A stretch of 64,000 nucleotides of DNA from Rhabditophanes sp. KR3021. Lineage: Eukaryota; Nematoda; Chromadorea; Rhabditida; Alloionematidae. The stretch spans positions 7,564,001 through 7,628,000 of the forward strand of contig CAUJLY010000006.1 of assembly GCA_963281155.1 (NCBI GenBank), written 5' to 3'. The number at the start of each line of letters is the position of its first letter. Within the stretch, counting starts at the first letter, position 1. Of the stretch, positions 11,797-24,248 are shown in pieces. The notes under the pieces were generated by a model. That model did not search any database. It worked only from the letters and a program-made list of their open reading frames with translations, and was not told the DNA's origin. A program made the translations under genes and the position numbers.

Positions 11797-12822
11797 GCAA
11801 CAATACATAATTCAATTTAACTAGTGAAGACAGCCTAGCAGGGAAAACATTCGTCTTCAAACAATTGTATCTCATAAAGTTATTTACAAGCAAATACAAT
11901 ATCATTTCGTAAAAAGTCGATCCACTACATATTCAATTTGTGTCACTTAATGCAAACAGATTTTTTACAAATAAAATGTTTTTACGAAGCATTAATGTAA
12001 CTTATTAATTCTATAATCAGATTACTACAACAATACCAAATGGAAGGATTAATTTTGGCACTCAATATTCCTTTATACTTATAAATTGACCTTTTAAATA
12101 TCAGAATACATATTACAAAAACATCAAACCTCGTCAATCAAATTACATTATAAAAGTGTAAAAGTGTACTCTGTTCGTAGATTGTAGGACAATATTGTTT
12201 CAAAAACATTAAGATTAGTAACAATAAAATGATTGCCAATGATTCATTTATCAAAAATTATTTTCCCAAAATAACCTCGTTGAATTTCCAACTTGAATGT
12301 ACATTGTAGTCAGATTAACTCTTCCTCTTTTAATAAGTCTATTATATTTGGCAACATTAATGATATACAGAAGCTGTCAAGGACAAGCACTTTGTGGTTT
12401 GCACAAAAATAATAATATATTTCCAACATAATAAGATTAACTTTAAGAATTTGCATGTATACTGTCCAACATTGTTCTTCAATTTATTCTTATTCCGCTT
12501 TCATCAGAAACAAAATGTCACCGCCGACCACAATACATTCACATATTGTTTTCTTATTTTTGACACCGCAATCATCAAAAAATGTACAATTTTGTTAGCG
12601 AATTGTATATATAAGATTCATAACTATTGTCAACTAGCAATTATCACCGATAAGAGCAAATAATAAGCTAGCTTGCACATTTAATGATTAAAAATACAGT
12701 TGATAACTTATCTTGTTAATCACGTACACTTTTGATTGTTAACAGGAAAAATACCTATTATAAATGAATAAGGTAACAAATATTAATGCACACTTTTTAG
12801 AAACTTATAAATTCCAAGAATT
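11797..12822. other. Intergenic region
   Basis: AT-rich spacer between two plus-strand genes. It contains the polyadenylation signal of the left gene at 11970. Open frames here have the length expected by chance in such AT-rich DNA. ACTTTTTAG at about 12792-12800, some 23 bp before the FMO start, could serve as a trans-splice acceptor. Confidence 0.55.
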
Positions 12823-14589
12823 ATGGCCAAGACTGTACTGATTATTGGCGCTGGAGCTAGTGGCTTACCATCGACTAGGTAAGTACCTCGAATGAGATTA
12901 GTTAATGTTCACTTAGACATGCATTGTTGAATGGTTTCACGCCTGTTGTTCTTGAAGCAACATGTCACGTTGGTGGTCTTTGGAGATATAATCCTTTGGA
13001 CGAAGATCAGGCTTCGGTGATGAAAACAACTGTTATTAATACATCCAAGGAAATGACTGCATACTCTGACTTTCCACCAATGAAAGATTTGGCAAATTTC
13101 ATGCATAACACTGAAATGTACAAATACTTGAGTTCTTATGCCGAGCATTTCGATCTTCTTCAATATATTAAGTTTAATCACCGTGTTGTTGGAATCAAAA
13201 GACACGAAGACTTTATCAGGAATGGAAAGTGGGTTGCAACTTACCTTGATGACAAGAGCCAAACAAAGGAAGAAACGTTTGATGCCGTTTTACTTTGTAC
13301 CGGCCATCACAAGATTCCTCATTGGCCAGCCAAATGGCCCGGACAAGATAAATTTAAAGGAACAATTACCCACGCTCATAGTTACAAAGACCACAAGGGT
13401 CATGAAGATAAGAAGGTAGTTGTTGTTGGAGTTGGCAACTCGGGTGGAGATATCGCCGTTGAATTGTCACGTATTGCTTCTAGTGTTCACCTAGTCACAA
13501 GAAGAGGAACTTGGGTATTCAATCGCATCTTCGATTATGGAATTCCTTTTGACCTTGTCCTCAGCACCAGAATGGTATTTTTAATGAGACACATCACACC
13601 TACTTGGGTTTCAAATTCTGTTCTCGAAAGCAAGCTCACTAAACGTTTTGACCATGCCTTGTATGGTTTGCAGCCAAAACATCGTGTCTTGAATGCTCAC
13701 CCAACCGTCAATGATGAGTTGCCGAATCGTCTTGCCTGTGGCATGGTCAAAATCAAACCAAATATCAAACATTTTACTGAAAATGGCATTGTCTTTGAAA
13801 ATGACACCAAACTCGAGAATGTCGATGAAGTCATTGTCTGTACCGGCTACTCCTTCGAATTTAAACTTATTGAAGATGGCAAATTAATTCCTGTCGTTGA
13901 GAATGAAGTTTCACTTTACAAGTACATGTACCCTTCCGCTCTTGCTGATCACAACACTCTAGCTGTCATTGGATTGATTCAGGTACCACAATTAAGGGAA
14001 TTCTTTTATATTTTATGTCCATTTTAGCCTTATGGAAGTATCATGCCTATTTCCGAAATGCAAGCTAGACTTTTCTTTGAAAATTTGGCTGGAACATGTC
14101 ATTTGCCATCTAAGTCTGAAATGGACAGAGAAATTGCTTTTAAGAAAGCGGAAATGGCAGCTAGGTATTATGGTTCCAGAAGGCATACCATCCAAGTTGA
14201 TTACTTGAGATTCATGGATGAAATAGCTGATATTGTTGGATGTAAACCTGATATTAGTGCTCTTCTCTTTTCCGACTATGCTCTTTTCAAAAAAGTCTTA
14301 TTTGGACCAAATGTGCCTTATGTTTAGTAAGTATACATATTCATTCAGTATATTCATTTCTTTTAGTCGCCTTAATGGCAACAATAAATGGAATGGTGCC
14401 CGCGAAGCTATCATGACTGTACGAGGAAGAGTTGAATATCCAACCAAATCAGCAAGAGATGTTGTTGTTGACAAAGTTGACAACTTTTTCGTTCATTTGC
14501 TTTCCAAGAATATCTTCCCAGTTATTTTAATAGGATTTGTGATGCTTATTTATTACATCCTTAAAGCTATATTTTCAAGTATTTTTTGA
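12823..14589 (+). CDS. Flavin-containing monooxygenase (FMO)
   Basis: NADPH- and oxygen-dependent oxidation of soft nucleophiles (N or S atoms), at the ER membrane. Four exons, 12823-12878, 12917-13982, 14028-14326 and 14367-14589, close to 547 residues, the normal family size. The FAD-binding GAGASG is at residues 9-14, GGLWRY at 38-43, the FMO signature FKGTITHAHSY at about 165-175, the NADPH-binding GVGNSG at about 190-195, and VCTGY further on. The last 25 residues are hydrophobic, which fits the C-terminal ER anchor of animal FMOs. Introns are 38-45 bp; the first cuts an Arg codon shortly after the FAD motif. AATAAA is at 14646. All key motifs are present, so an active enzyme is expected. 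Which C. elegans fmo paralogue it matches cannot be settled by eye. Confidence 0.95.
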
Positions 14590-15012
14590 ATACTTTTGCA
14601 TTTATTCATGTATCCTTTAAGATAGTTTAAATGCTTGTCTCTCAAAATAAATATGTATTGTAAATATTTTTTAAATTTGATGTGTGCGTTTTACCACACT
14701 TTTGGATGCATCTAAAGAATATTTGATTCAAATAAATTTGGCTTTATAAGATACTATTGATTCAAATATACCTGCCCATTAATGTATATATCTTACTTTA
14801 TCTTGCCAGTCATATATTGAAAAAGTATGATTTATCAATGTTTGTAATATACACTGTAGATATGCGCACTAACAATTATATAGTTGGTTGCGGCAGATAT
14901 CTATTTTATATTAGCCAATCTTTTCGAAGTTTGGTTACGTTTCAATCATCTCTATCTTAGTTTTTATTAAACATTACAATTATCTTTTAGTAATCAGTAA
15001 GTTAGCGTGGAT
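14590..15012. other. Spacer between FMO and Skp1-like gene
   Basis: 423 bp on the same strand as both neighbours. It holds AATAAA at 14646-14651. A TTTTAG at about 14985-14990, 23 bp before the next ATG, may be a trans-splice acceptor. The spacing is longer than usual for a nematode operon. The open frame at 14757-14960 has chance length. Confidence 0.5.
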
Positions 15013-15569
15013 ATGGTTGTTGACAAAGCGTATTCTTTTATGTGCAAGGATAATGAGACGGTCGAGCTTCCTGCTACATTAATTAACAAAAGCAAGCCTC
15101 TTCTTAAGTTGATCCAAGGTGGGAATACATTTGTTGTAAATACTAAAGACTTATTTTAGGACGTGAAGCCGATGCTGATCGTGATACACCCATTCCTCTT
15201 CTCACGTACACTTCGATGGTTCTTAAAACCTTTATAGAATGGGACAAGCAATATGCCCAAGATCGAGTAGCTGCGGGAAAAGACAAAGAAAAAATGGTTT
15301 GGAACAATAAATTTTTTGAACCTTACATTGAGTATGTATTTGAACTTACAGTTTTCGGTGATTACATCAATAACGAGGAACTGAGCGATGGAGCTTGTAC
15401 TTTCATTAAGACAACATTTGCTGGTGGAGATATGAATAAATGGGCCTCCATATTTCACCGCGAACAGGCTTTTACTAACGAAGAAATTGATGCTGTACGT
15501 TTTACTAAAACATTTTAAATAAGCTTTCGTTTTTAGCATATTGAAGATAATTCATGGGTTCAGGATTAA
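15013..15569 (+). CDS. Divergent Skp1-like protein
   Basis: Skp1 proteins link F-box substrate receptors to cullin-1 in SCF ubiquitin ligases. Exons 15013-15118, 15160-15494 and 15537-15569 give 157 residues, a typical Skp1 length. Landmarks in order: an N-terminal beta region ending KLLKLIQG, then VLKTFIEWDKQY (Skp1 IL..V..WC), then NKFFEPYIEYVFELTVFGDYI (W...F....FEL..AANYL), and a C-terminus resembling the F-box-binding end with a Trp (DNSWVQD). Identity to canonical Skp1 looks low; for example the usual AANYLDIK becomes VFGDYINN. It is more likely one of the lineage-expanded Skr proteins than the housekeeping one. Three short phase-consistent introns support a working gene. The partner F-box proteins are unknown. 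Confidence 0.8.
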
Positions 15570-15869
15570 TTAGAAAATGATACAAATCACCAGCATGTGT
15601 AAATATCGCAACACGGTAAACACCGAAAATCTTGTTTAATAGATAAAAAATGATAAGTATTAGATTATTTTTCAGAGCAAAATAATAAATGTTGTAAAAT
15701 ATTTTGTATTATTTTATTATTTTAATTTAACAAATTATAAACAATTAACTCTTACATAACAAATATATTAATAAGTCAAAAGTATTCCAGGTAATTTGGG
15801 AAGATTTTGTGATGTGATTAGATTAACTATCATTAATATGTAATATTGCACCTTGTTTGATTTGCATAT
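15570..15869. other. Convergent spacer
   Basis: 300 bp between the stops of the Skp1-like gene (+) and the sugar-transporter gene (-). AT-rich, with no gene seen. Confidence 0.6.
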
Positions 15870-16922
15870 TTATGGTATAAGAAGTTTTTGTTTTTCAGAA
15901 GGAATACTAATCTGTCTAGTTTTCAGTTCCTTTGATCTAAAAGTCACGTATGTATATAGAAGAGATCCGCACACGCTGATATTTACTCCAATAAAATTTG
16001 ATAGCGAAAATATGTAATCACCGCTCGAAAACATTCCAACATATGTTACGACCAAATTCTAAAAGGCATATATTTTTAATTAACTATGCATATGAATCTT
16101 ACCTTCAAAGTCCCCACGCAGCATGTCGTTAAAGCCGAATTGTAATTTGTACAGAGCAATAAGGAATAATTTAAAATAAACCCGCAAACACATGATAACA
16201 AAAAGCAGACAATTATGGAAGTTGTCACATCCTCAACAGAATAGTAGTCTATCGCTTTTTGAGTATCACCTGTGGCAATTGAAATGATAATTGTTGGCAA
16301 AATCATAAATAAGGCATTATAAAACAATAACCCGTTTTGTCCAAGCTCTTTTGCATCCAACTTTTTCTTCATATAAACCCCATTTGCAGCAGTACTGATA
16401 TTGTTGATTGTTATCAAAAAGTATCCATAAGCTTCAAATGATAAGTCGTAGACTGCAGCTACTATTGAACCAAATATCATCAAGAAAACGCTTACTTTTA
16501 CAGCAAATGAAGACTTAATTCCTAGAACGAAAAATTCTAGTATCATTGTCATTAGAATTGAGAAGCGACGCAAAACAGTAAACATTGGCAGACTAAACAA
16601 ACAAATATAAAAAATCACACCAATAAACCTACTTTAGCTTTTGAGTTCCCCCAAGTCCAGAAATTAAATTAAACAAAAAAATTAACGGCAATGGAAAGAT
16701 CTTATTCCATATGGTCTTGTCGAATCTAGGTATGGTTACCAACCCTCTGAGACTTCCGATATACAAGATAAGTAACGTTGCTGTCATTTGCCCGATCCCG
16801 ACCATCATAAATGATGGAAACTTCAGGTTCGTTAACAGGATCTTGTTGACAAAAACTATGGCAATAGACGTCAACGCGTAGAAGATTGCTGCCCCAATCC
16901 TCAAATGTATGGGGTGCTCCAT
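15870..16922 (-). CDS. sqv-7: Nucleotide-sugar transporter, SLC35D / SQV-7 type
   Basis: Golgi/ER antiporter that brings UDP-sugars (in SQV-7: UDP-GlcA, UDP-GalNAc and UDP-Gal) into the lumen for glycosaminoglycan synthesis. Three exons on the minus strand, 16922-16633, 16592-16103 and 16058-15870, with 40- and 44-bp introns, close to 322 residues, the normal length. About ten membrane segments are visible. Family-specific strings are [56 protein letters not shown], and the late [16 protein letters not shown]. The match to SLC35D1/D2 is strong along the whole chain. The C-terminal tail is short and lacks an obvious ER-retrieval lysine motif. The D1 versus D2 assignment is not resolved; the symbol is given by family. 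Confidence 0.9.
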
Positions 16923-17052
16923 ATCTATAAATTTGTATTATGCGTCATTATTAACTTCAAATTTAAAGTACGAATGGTGGTTAACCAATTGTTTGGAAAA
17001 CATGTATACACACAAATTGAGATATATTTAAAAAGCATGTTACAAAAGACAA

Positions 17053-20000
17053 CTATTGAATCCCGTAAATGAGCGATTTTTCTAGGACAAATTCAAATTG
17101 ATTCAATGATTCAACTAACTGAGTCAAAAACGTGAGCAGAGATTTGTTTCTTAAAAAGGAATTGTCGTCATACATTTGCTGAGTTATGGGTGTCCAGGCC
17201 ATTGTAACTAACAGTCCTAACAGCATGTGATCACGAAGTGCTAACAAAATAAAGACGCTAAATTTCCCCTCCTTTCCAATTACATTGTTAGCCGTGATTT
17301 TGTTGTAGATCTTTAATATCCCAGTAATTAGTTTCTTTTGATCCTTTGTCAACTGTTTAGCGGAAACTGACTTTAAAAGATCATTAAACCAATTGCAGAC
17401 ACGTTCTATAAAAATGTATAAATTTAAATAAATTCAAATAAAATAAGTAACTATGGTTATCTAGGTATTATAGATTATGATAACAAACATACCAACAAAG
17501 TCCCACGCATAGAACTGCTTAAAAAAGCGGTGATAAAAGACCGAATCTCGCCTACTGATCAAAAAGACCTGTTCAAAACAATATACAAACCCTAACTCTC
17601 CACAAAGTAACTGAGTCAATTTACTACTACCACTTTGTCCTTTGTCATTGCAAAAGTATTTAGTAATTCCATTAACTGTTGTTCGTAAGAAATTTTGCAC
17701 ATCAGTAACTGATAACAGTTGCTTAACTCCAAAACTATCACTTCCCTTTCCAACACTAGACGAGCGTTTTCTTTTACTCATTATGCTTGTTGGATTGTAA
17801 AGTTTGGAAGTGATATTCATGGGACTTTCTGGCCTGTGAATATTAGTTGAGGAGGAATAATTTGAATGGAGATGAGAAATGCTGGCGGGATCCTCCTCAT
17901 CCACATGATGTTTTATGACCTCTGCCACCAGCAGCCGCTCTAAACTTCCATCATCAACGCCCTTTCCAAACCATCTGCAGCAATTAAACAAAAAGGTTTG
18001 GCCAGTAATGTTATTTCTGACAACCACATTTTCTAAATACCATTTGGATGGATAATTGGTTCTATCGGTAATGTCATAACCAATTCTCAATGTTGATAAG
18101 ATACCAATGTTTTTATTGTCAAAGGAAAATTGCAGTGTGTTTTCGGGAAGGTATATATTTGTTGTTGATCCAAGACTTCCCGTTAACATCACCCACATTC
18201 CGCCAGAATATAATTTGTCTATTTCTGAAACAACCAAAACTTCATACTGCATTTTGGAATTAATAAAAGTATTTGTAAAGCAGGAAAAATCGACTGCATT
18301 TAGAGACAAAATGTGGTACAAGAATTGTTCGCGTTCATCTTCGCAAAGTAGAAAAGCATATGGCTTGTATAGTTTGTTGAGAAGAGTCGGGTCTTCGAGT
18401 ATGATTTTCATATGCTTATGCAATAATTTTCTTTCAAGAGAAAGCCTCACAAATGCTCGAGCAAAGCCGGTGTCAGATTTTAGTTCAGTCATACGCAATA
18501 CATTTCTAAAAAGAGATAAGGTTAGTATCAAATGAGTACTGCAAATCGTACTTTAAATCATATGTAATGTCTTTAGACAATGGGCGAAGGCGATTTTGGT
18601 GTGGATGGACAGCGAATTCAGGACTTCTGGGTCGGGATAAAGATCTATTTCTACTACCATGAGCCGATAGAGAACGACTTGACAATGAACCTAAATGTAT
18701 TGACCTGCTTTCATTGGGATTTTGTTGTTTAAGAGGACTGGCAAGATTGATGTGAGAACCTGATAAGCTTTGCAGCTCATCTGGATTGCTGTCAGTCGTT
18801 GACCAGGTTGGAGCAAAACCTAGAATAAAAACAAATAAGTACCATAAAATAAGTTTAAAGGCAATTTGTCACATGCGCAGCACAAAAAATGTCATAGTGT
18901 AAGATATTCAAAAAAGTACTTAACTACACAACTACCATCAAACTATGTACAAATACTAAAAACTTAATATTTAAAAATGCAATAATTAAAGTAGACAAAG
19001 GTTAAAATTATCGTCTACGAATCGAAAGGCCAATAATTTTTCTTCTTTGTTAAATGATCCATGTCCTATTTTTTGGTAAGGTTAAAATATGTAACAAGCT
19101 TTTGTACCATTCTTACCGCTCGTTGAGTTGCCCTTTGGTAACCGGAAATTGAATACTCTTGTCAAGGACTTCGAACGAGGCAATCCTAATTTGGTTGGTA
19201 TTTGATTGAAAATTGTTGGTGGTGGTGCGTGATGAATGGGAGGCTTTTTGGACTCGTAGGGAGATTGGTTAATTAAATCATTATATGCTACACTTGCACT
19301 TGTAAAAAGGACATTCGCAGCCTTGATGAAAGACTTTGACCAATCTTCACTATCATCATGTTCGTTTGAGGTGTAATTAAGATTATGATCTTGCTGCGTC
19401 ATGCTTCTGTTTCTTTCAGTATTTTCTAATTTTGTTTTTTGTTTTTCTTCTTGGTACGACATTAACTCATTTTTCATGTTGGCGATTAACTCATTAATAT
19501 CGTTTACATTTTTCATCTCTGAACATAAATCACAAATCACGATTAACGAAAGCAAAATAAAATCTATATATAAGTTACAAATCCACTATACCAAAGTAAA
19601 ACTACTGATCTCAAACAAATATATACTATTTAATTACAAACAAAAGCGATATATCTATGGAAAGCTAAGCAAATCAATATAAAAAAGTGTTTGCTTACAT
19701 TCCATCCGTTTTCTAAAGACAAACCACATAAGTGCTAAAGAATAAAAAATTAGTTTATAAAGTTGAAGGAATTTCGTGAGGTATAGAGTCTTAATGCTGT
19801 TAATGAAAGGTTATTTAAAAAAGATGTGTAAAGGAATTCCATTTATTTACATCAAACTTACCAGGTGACAATGTAGTTTTATTGTACTGATTAATAGCTG
19901 GAGACAAATTTTTGTCATGTTCTTGCCTATTTAAGACATGGTTCCAGAAAGCTGATTTACTTTGCTTCTTTTCCAAACCGTGAGCCCACAACCGTTCTAG

Positions 20001-22661
20001 TAGATCACAAAAATTGGCTACTAATGTATTTTCTTCCACTCCATTTATACTGACATCAGAATGGCCCAAGTCTACAGCCTCTCGTCCCATCTTATCAACT
20101 AGCATTCTTTTAGTCTTATTTTTTGTTTCTTTCAACAATTGCTCCACAAACTTCATATTTTGTTGAGCTATTTGGGACGGACTTTCCTGCGCTATTACTT
20201 TTTTGGCAGAAGCTGATACCACCTTATCTGATCCGAATGTATTTGTATCTTGCCTTAGACCATCTTGATCGTTTTTGCTATCAACATCGAATCTATTTTC
20301 TGTCACATTTATCCGTTTGTGTCTTTGCTTCCATGGCGAATTGACAGCCGATTGAATGATTGGTGCTTCTAATGAATCTCCAACCAACTGAGGGAAGCTT
20401 CCATTATAACACTTAAGAATTGGTGTTCCGTTGATATAATGGGGTGCTGGTACAATATAATCAAAAGCTTCAAACTTAAATTTGGCTGCTTCTAAAAAGA
20501 AAGATTAGGTTAAAATTTATCTAAATATAATCAAAAATAATTATAAAAAATAACTTACCATCTTTATCGAAGCATGGTTGTGTACTTTCATCGACATTAT
20601 TACAATTATTTGGGACTGAATATCTTGATTTTAGTGTAGCAATTTTTTGATCAAACAGTTTAAAAGATTCGTTTTCACCTCCCCATTGGGACATGATTTT
20701 AGTGTCAACAAAGGATGTAAACATCTGGAACAAATAAAAGTATTAATATTAATATATGGTAAGCTTTTTGGAAAACAGAAGAATTAATTTAAAATGATTA
20801 AAACATGTATCAAACTACACGAAAGTTGTATCGAAAATTACCTGTGTCTCTAAAAATGCAGCCAAAAAGAGGAGATGACTGTCCGGTTGTTCGGAGAGAA
20901 AAGAAGCTTTATCAAAGGACACTATTGAGTCTCGGTTATTAACATTATGCAAGGAATCCTCATTCACATCATGGAGCAGAAATTGATCGTAGTTGACAAA
21001 AAGTGTTGTTAGATGGTGGCAAAATAACTCCCGTATGATGTTATTAATTTTTAATTGGTGAAGATATTCCTTTGATTCTTCAGACATTTTGTGGTATTCG
21101 TCTGGGTTTTTGTCAACATTCGGTGCGTTTGTATGCAACGGGTTCAATATTTGATTAGGCTGGTGATTGTAATCGGAATATTCATTATCTGACCCATCAA
21201 AATCACTGTGCAAGTAAGAAGAGCCTAAATCACGATGTGAATGCTTAAATTGCATCGATGCATTAAAATCATCAAATGAACGAGACATTCTTTTTTGGGA
21301 CCAATCCTCACGATGTGGGACATTATTGGAAGTACCATCATTTCTCCATCTAACGTTATTCTGTCTCATTTTTACATGCGGATTAGGTTTGCTATCGCCG
21401 CTATTTTGTCTCACATTAAATTCATGATCATCGAAACTATAAGTTGTTAAAATGTCGTTGATGCAATTTGATAAAGTTTTAGACTGAGGAAAATCGGGAA
21501 TATCCTCAGGATGGTCGAATCTCCCTGTATCCAAGTCAAATATGCAAACATTAGATTGGAAAATTTGCTCTGGAACACGGCCTTCATACCAAAAACCCAT
21601 GACATAAGGAACGGGGGCTTCAATGAACTTTAGTTGTGATTGAGGAAGAATAGGCACATACGTCATTTGCCATTTAAAAGGGAAGGCTAAGGTACACAAA
21701 GACTCAGCAACCAACATTAAACTAGTTAAACTTTTGGAACAAAATAAGATTTGATGTTCAAGCATAAAACAGGCATACAAGTTTACAAATTTCTCAACTG
21801 ACATAATTTTGAACAAATCCGTAAATGAATAATCAAAGAAAGGTAAATCATTCTTAGATGGTCTTCTAACGATCATTTCAGTTCCTTGAATGTGGACTTT
21901 AAGAGCCGTCCCAGCTACTGGTAAGGGAACCTCATTTGTAACCCAATAAATGAAAGATTCAACGGGCAAAACACAAGGTTGCGAGGACTTGATTAGTTTG
22001 TATATTGCAAGGAGAAATTTTTTTGCGGCATTGATGATAGGAATTTGAGTTATGAGACAAATTACTTTTGAAATGTATAATGGATTGTGACTGTTAAAGT
22101 ACATTTTATTCGAATTTTGTTTCCGATATGCGGACCTGGGTAAGCTGTGTGTTCCATTTAAGGTTGTGTTTGAGAATCGTTGTTGCCGAACTTCGGCCAC
22201 ATTAATTTTTTGAATATGGTCTTTGGTGAGACGAGACATTTCTTCGCAAAGTTTGATGTCATTAACTAATTCGAAAAAAGTCAACGCCACACCATTCACG
22301 TAACTTCCATCTTCGCGAACATTTACGAAACTATGAAAGAATGGTTCTTTTGGGAGATTTCGTTCCGTATAAAACTTGATACCTTTTGGTAAACATAACT
22401 ATAATCAACATGAATAAATACAAATAATGACGCAACAAAACTTACCGAAGATATTTCGTGCGAGAATGGATTTTGGGGCCTTTGTTTGGGATAATGAGCA
22501 ATAATTTTGCATGCATATGAGCATTCTAGAGGTGGCTTTGATATATTCTCAGGCTGAGTAAAATCTCCAATATATGTATCATTAGTCAATCCTTGTTCCT
22601 CGTCAAACCCAGCAACCGCAAAATAGCTAGCCAAGGTAAGTGGATTTTCAGGAGCAGCCAT
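17053..22661 (-). CDS. DENND5-type Rab GEF (DENN-RUN-PLAT-RUN)
   Basis: DENN-domain exchange factor of the DENND5A/B (Rab6IP1) family, which binds Rab6 and activates Rab39-type GTPases in Golgi/endosome traffic. Eight exons: 22661-22446, 22398-20842, 20724-20559, 20491-19862, 19518-19117, 18819-18552, 18505-17493 and 17405-17053. They close to 1,534 residues, longer than the roughly 1,290 of mammals. Exon 1 and the start of exon 2 carry the uDENN region (LCLPKGIKFYTERN, FHSFVNVREDGSYVNGVALTF). The core DENN has MSVEKFVNLYACFMLEHQILF. A 100-residue disordered insert follows (about 21,460-21,090). RUN1 starts at DKMGREAVDLGH and includes GVEENTLVANFCDLLERLWAHGL and RLSLERKLLHKH. PLAT holds YLENVVVRNNITGQ and RWFGKGVDDGSLERLL; RUN2 is in the last exon. 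The exon 4-5 join spans a 343-bp intron, and a small extra exon there cannot be excluded. Confidence 0.9.
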
Positions 22662-24248
22662 ATGAATTTGCTAGTTATTTATATATTGATGTAATTAAAA
22701 ATGGTTAATTTAGACAGCTGAGTTCAAGTTGTGTATTGAAATGTGACAGGATATAGATTTTTGTTAATACAGGATATATGTGTTTCTTTATTGTTAATAT
22801 AAAATGTAGTATATCATAATATTGTTGAAAGCAAATATTTATTTTAATCCCAATTTACATAGTAGTTACAGCTACCAATTCTTTAACATGAAATGCTTGA
22901 CTTTTGGTCAAAAGAATATTTATTACTATAAAAAATTATATGCATTTATTCAATATCAAATCGTATATTATGTTTCAAGATGATTCAAAAGAATTGATAC
23001 TTATTTGACTTGTAAAGAGTATATTAGAGATTTAAAAAAGTGTAAATAATTTTGATATTAAATTAGAGGTCTCAAAACGATATGAAATATATCATTTAGA
23101 TAATAAAAAAGGAGATATGTAAATTATATAGTACAAGATAAAAATAATTCAATACAAAATGTTGTTTATCTTGTATACTTATATCTAGTATTAATATAAC
23201 TCATTGAAAGTCTACATAGTTATAAGATGGTTTATATGTTAAAATGATCTGAGATAAAAAAGTTTAAACAAAGAATGACTTTTTTAATGGTACTTTGGAA
23301 AGTAAAAATATTAACTCTTGCAAAAACAATATTATTGTGTGTTTGTTTAAGGTTAAGAATTAAAACAGTTAACAAAGTATTAACAATTTTTTTGAAGAAT
23401 ATTTATGTTTGTGGATAGCTCCAAGTGATTAAAGTTAATGGGTTTTGATACAAAAAAGACCAAATATACGAATAAACTACTATGAAAAAGAAGTAAACTA
23501 CTATTAAAAACAATCCAACTAATAAATTGGTTGTAAAATAAATTAAGGGCTTCTGGTTAAATGTAAATTGGCATGAAGAATTTAAATATAGTTAATAGGA
23601 AGAGTATTTAATCGTAATTTATAGTTGTCAATAAAAGTTTGCCAACTTTAAAGCTTTCCCTTTAGGATATACACGAACATTGTGGAGCAGAGTACATATA
23701 ACAATGTAAGTTAAATTGGTAAGCTCAGCGTCGTAGTAATGATGGTGGCGGAATATAAAAAAGTTTTTGAGATAAAGAGCTGTATGTGTGGCATATACCA
23801 TTTAACACATAAAAGCAAACCGTTCAAGGCCTTACTTACATGTTTAAGACCAAATCGAAGTTATGTGTTTAGTTAAGCGATATACACATATGGAAACGTA
23901 TGTATTCTTTGTTATAAATTGAAACACACTTTTTGGTTAGCACTCCAAAAGAGTATGTTTAGTATAATAATATATATAAATATGTATACATCTATCAAAC
24001 AATTGTTGGCAATCATTTTATAGCCTTTCGCCTTCTTTTATGAGACAGTTAAAAATATTTATTTATATCAAATGAAAGAAGCTAATAAACGTCTGATTTG
24101 ATGTAGATAAAACATAAAATAAGATTGATATAGAGTGACAAAAGGGGAAAAAAGAGAAATTAGATAATTAAATATCATTCCAAGAGTGCAATTTAGGTTC
24201 TTCCCTACTTTGATGTTTATCTTTGGTCATTATCAGTTTAATTAGTTA
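22662..24248. other. Intergenic region
   Basis: About 1.6 kb of AT-rich DNA between two minus-strand genes. It has no convincing open frame. It must hold the 3' end of the gene at 24.2-25.2 kb and the promoter of the DENND5 gene. Nothing more is supported. Confidence 0.55.

Noticed and set aside
14589..15013. FMO and Skp1-like genes as a two-gene operon.
   Set aside because: The gap of about 420 bp, with a polyA signal for the first gene, is longer than typical nematode operon spacing, and the functions are unrelated.
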